Source: Andreesenia angusta
GTDB taxonomy: Bacteria; Bacillota; Clostridia; Tissierellales; Gottschalkiaceae
Direction: 5' to 3'
DNA length: 64,000 nt
Assembly: GCF_001855385.1 (NCBI RefSeq)
Contig: NZ_MKIE01000004.1
Coordinates: 62,001-126,000, forward strand
Shown: positions 62,327 to 64,000 of the stretch, one piece after another
Layout: each line of letters starts with the position of its first letter
How positions within the stretch are numbered: the first letter of the stretch is position 1
The notes under the pieces: model-generated
Told to the model about the DNA's origin: nothing
The model's database searches: none
The model's input: the letters and a program-made list of their open reading frames with translations, nothing else
Program-made: the position numbers and the translations under genes

Positions 62327-64000
62327 TTAGTCTAATAAACCGTCCAAGAGCGCATTCATTTCCTCGAAATCTTCTTGATTTCTCTTTTGTTCAACTTCAT
62401 CGTCAAAGATACGGCTCACTGACTCTTCTATATAAGCTGCAGCTTGTTCATGCCTTTGCTTAATAGACGATTTAACCTGTCCTTTGGTGTATCCAAGCTT
62501 TTCTTCATTCAAGTGAATAATTTCACTCTGTATAGCTAGCACTTTATTGTTTTTTTCTATTTTAGCTCCAACTATTTCGGCTTTTCGCTGTTTTTCAATC
62601 GCCTTTTCAATTAAGTTTATGGCAATTGCTCCTATAATCCCTGAGACTGTCGCGCCCATAAATATTCCCAATATATTAGCTAAACTTCCAAGTAGCGGAA
62701 TGTTGATTGCTAGAACTGGAATTGTCATCAATCCCTTTTCAATTACCTCACCCAATACGATGGCGCCCGTAGCACTTAATCCTGCTGTTATAATTTTCCC
62801 AGTCTCTAGAAGTAAACGTCCAATCGGCTTTTCTTTGTTCTCTGGACTTTTTATATAGTTAACAGCCTCTTTTAGTGACTTCCATCCTTGCTTCAGTAGG
62901 GTCCATACCTTTTTTACTGTACCAACAACCGGACCGATAATCGATGTGGCAATTGTTGTAATTACTGAGTTACCAGCATTAATCAAGTGAGTTTTCATCT
63001 TTCCTACAAATGAAGTTATTGCATCTTTTATGTTAGACACTAAAGAATCTAAGCTTCTTTGTGCTGACTTAAACCATTTAACAAGCTTCCTGATTATTTC
63101 TTTTACTAATTCTGCAAGTAACTGCATGACCGCTGCTCTAAGAGCTTTTCCAGTAATCCGAAAAGCTTCTTCTTTTTGAGATTGCTTCCCTGCTTTCTCT
63201 GACTTTTTCTCAGCTTCTTTTTTCTGCTTTTTATACTCTTCACGAGCTTCATCATCTTTCTGACGCATTCTTTTATCATCTTCTTTACTGATATCAAATA
63301 TTTCATCTGGCTTTTGACCTTTAGCATTTGGATTATCAAGCCATTCAGTTGTTGACTTGTCACCCTTTGAACGGTTAAGACTTGAGTCCATTTCATTAAG
63401 ATTTGGCTCGCTATTAGCAAAAGTAATTTGTTCCTCTTTTGTCATATGAGCGTTAGCTTCCGGATCTCGGATAATTTCTGATGCTGATACAGTGTGATCC
63501 ATATCTGTGTGTTTCTCAACAGAGCCACTTGGTCGACCTTTATCAAATGGTTTTCTTGCACCCTTAACCAATGTGGCCTCTGTTTTTCCAGATCTAGTTG
63601 TATGAGTTACAATGTTCCCACTTTCATCTTTTTGAAAATTATCTTGCCAGTTATCGTATCGTTTTTGATAGTCGATTTTAGTGTTATGACTTGCAATTTT
63701 TCCATTTTCAAAATTTTCTGTTGTCTGAATATGCGCCTCATTACTCAAATCTAATTTTAAACCATTATTCTCTTTTATGAAATCTTCACCAGAAGCAACA
63801 CCTATTTGATTAGTGAACTGCTCCCAAATGACATTTTTTATAGTTTCTCCTAAACTATCCGGGCTCCCTATTGTTTCTTTTTCAGCTTCTAAAAAATCTA
63901 GCTCAGCCATCTCTTCTTTTAACTGACTCTGTAACACTTCTTCTAGCTCATCAAAGTCGAACGATTCGTAGCTATATTCTCCTATTTCATTTAAAATTTC
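62327..64000 (-). CDS. Large protein with HNH-like motif, membrane segments and RHE-type tail (module B, 5' end outside window)
   Basis: The frame is open to the right edge of the window, so the true start lies beyond it; at least 557 residues are encoded. The middle contains DMDHTVSASEIIRDP, then ANSEPNLNEMDSSLNRSKGD. This spacing of Asp-His, Asn and a final Asn-Arg-Ser-Lys resembles HNH/ribosyl-type beta-beta-alpha nucleases, but it is not proof. A Lys/Glu-rich helix follows, then a helical region with hydrophobic stretches (VITTIATSIIGPVVG, LSATGAIVLGEVI, LGSLANILGIFMGATVSGII). The C-terminal tail is shared with the next gene. Family not recognised; membrane-associated effector or toxin is possible. 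Confidence 0.75.
   Translation of the reverse strand, partial: EILNEIGEYSYESFDFDELEEVLQSQLKEEMAELDFLEAEKETIGSPDSLGETIKNVIWEQFTNQIGVASGEDFIKENNGLKLDLSNEAHIQTTENFENGKIASHNTKIDYQKRYDNWQDNFQKDESGNIVTHTTRSGKTEATLVKGARKPFDKGRPSGSVEKHTDMDHTVSASEIIRDPEANAHMTKEEQITFANSEPNLNEMDSSLNRSKGDKSTTEWLDNPNAKGQKPDEIFDISKEDDKRMRQKDDEAREEYKKQKKEAEKKSEKAGKQSQKEEAFRITGKALRAAVMQLLAELVKEIIRKLVKWFKSAQRSLDSLVSNIKDAITSFVGKMKTHLINAGNSVITTIATSIIGPVVGTVKKVWTLLKQGWKSLKEAVNYIKSPENKEKPIGRLLLETGKIITAGLSATGAIVLGEVIEKGLMTIPVLAINIPLLGSLANILGIFMGATVSGIIGAIAINLIEKAIEKQRKAEIVGAKIEKNNKVLAIQSEIIHLNEEKLGYTKGQVKSSIKQRHEQAAAYIEESVSRIFDDEVEQKRNQEDFEEMNALLDGLLD

Noticed and set aside
1-64000. CRISPR arrays, rRNA or tRNA genes, insertion sequences
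   Set aside because: No regularly spaced direct repeats, transposase-like proteins, or tRNA/rRNA signatures were noticed on reading; this was by eye and not by a dedicated scan.

Overview
The window looks like the chromosome of a Gram-positive, strictly anaerobic, amino-acid-fermenting clostridium, probably of the Peptostreptococcaceae/Peptoclostridium type. This is inferred from the glycine reductase genes at the left edge, the clostridial-type L-serine dehydratase, AGGAGG-type ribosome binding sites, frequent ATA/AGA codons and clostridial riboswitch leaders. No rRNA, tRNA, CRISPR array or intact insertion sequence was seen.

Layout. 1-2.3 kb: start of a glycine reductase operon (grdX, trxB, partial grdE, minus strand) behind a tandem glycine riboswitch. 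2.4-17 kb: housekeeping genes (Na/Pi cotransporter with PhoU domain, trmL, DUF2225, VanW, FtsA-like, nth, queG, rodA, GerMN lipoprotein, two pseudouridine synthases, MltG-like stub, pssA, radical SAM protein). 17-24.6 kb: complete histidine operon hisZGDCBHAF-IE. 24.6-33 kb: HAD phosphatase, recX, M18 aminopeptidase, DUF1292 protein, sdaAB-sdaAA, and a cluster joining an encapsulin shell and its ferritin-like cargo to msrA, msrB and a TspO-type membrane protein. 33-37 kb: MnmA-like thiouridylase and a P-type ATPase behind a yybP-ykoY (Mn2+) riboswitch. 37-41 kb: ribD-ribE-ribBA-ribH behind an FMN riboswitch. 41-45 kb: polyamine operon speD - (decarboxylase::speE fusion) - speB.

45-64 kb is a visibly AT-richer accessory island, almost all on the minus strand. 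Module A (45.1-51 kb) has a membrane protein of unknown family, two large Sel1-repeat proteins and two small proteins. The last four share a glycine-zipper/KKEGYxRAS segment. A broken Sel1 gene (51.2-52.4 kb) and an McrB-like ATPase with a DUF2357 PD-(D/E)XK nuclease (52.5-56.2 kb) follow. Next come an amidase, a zinc-ribbon/YARHG protein and an LprI-type lipoprotein (56.7-59.4 kb). Module B (59.7-64 kb and beyond) has a CbbX/SpoVK-like AAA+ ATPase, a membrane-anchored protein with four 54-residue repeats, a small membrane protein, and a large protein with an HNH-like motif and membrane segments. The last two share a C-terminal tail.

A 25-bp near-identical direct repeat lies just downstream of the last gene of both module A and module B, 14.55 kb apart. 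The best candidate for an undescribed system is module B together with module A: an AAA+ remodeler, a repeat scaffold, membrane proteins with a common tail, and Sel1/glycine-zipper partners, all next to an McrBC-type restriction pair.
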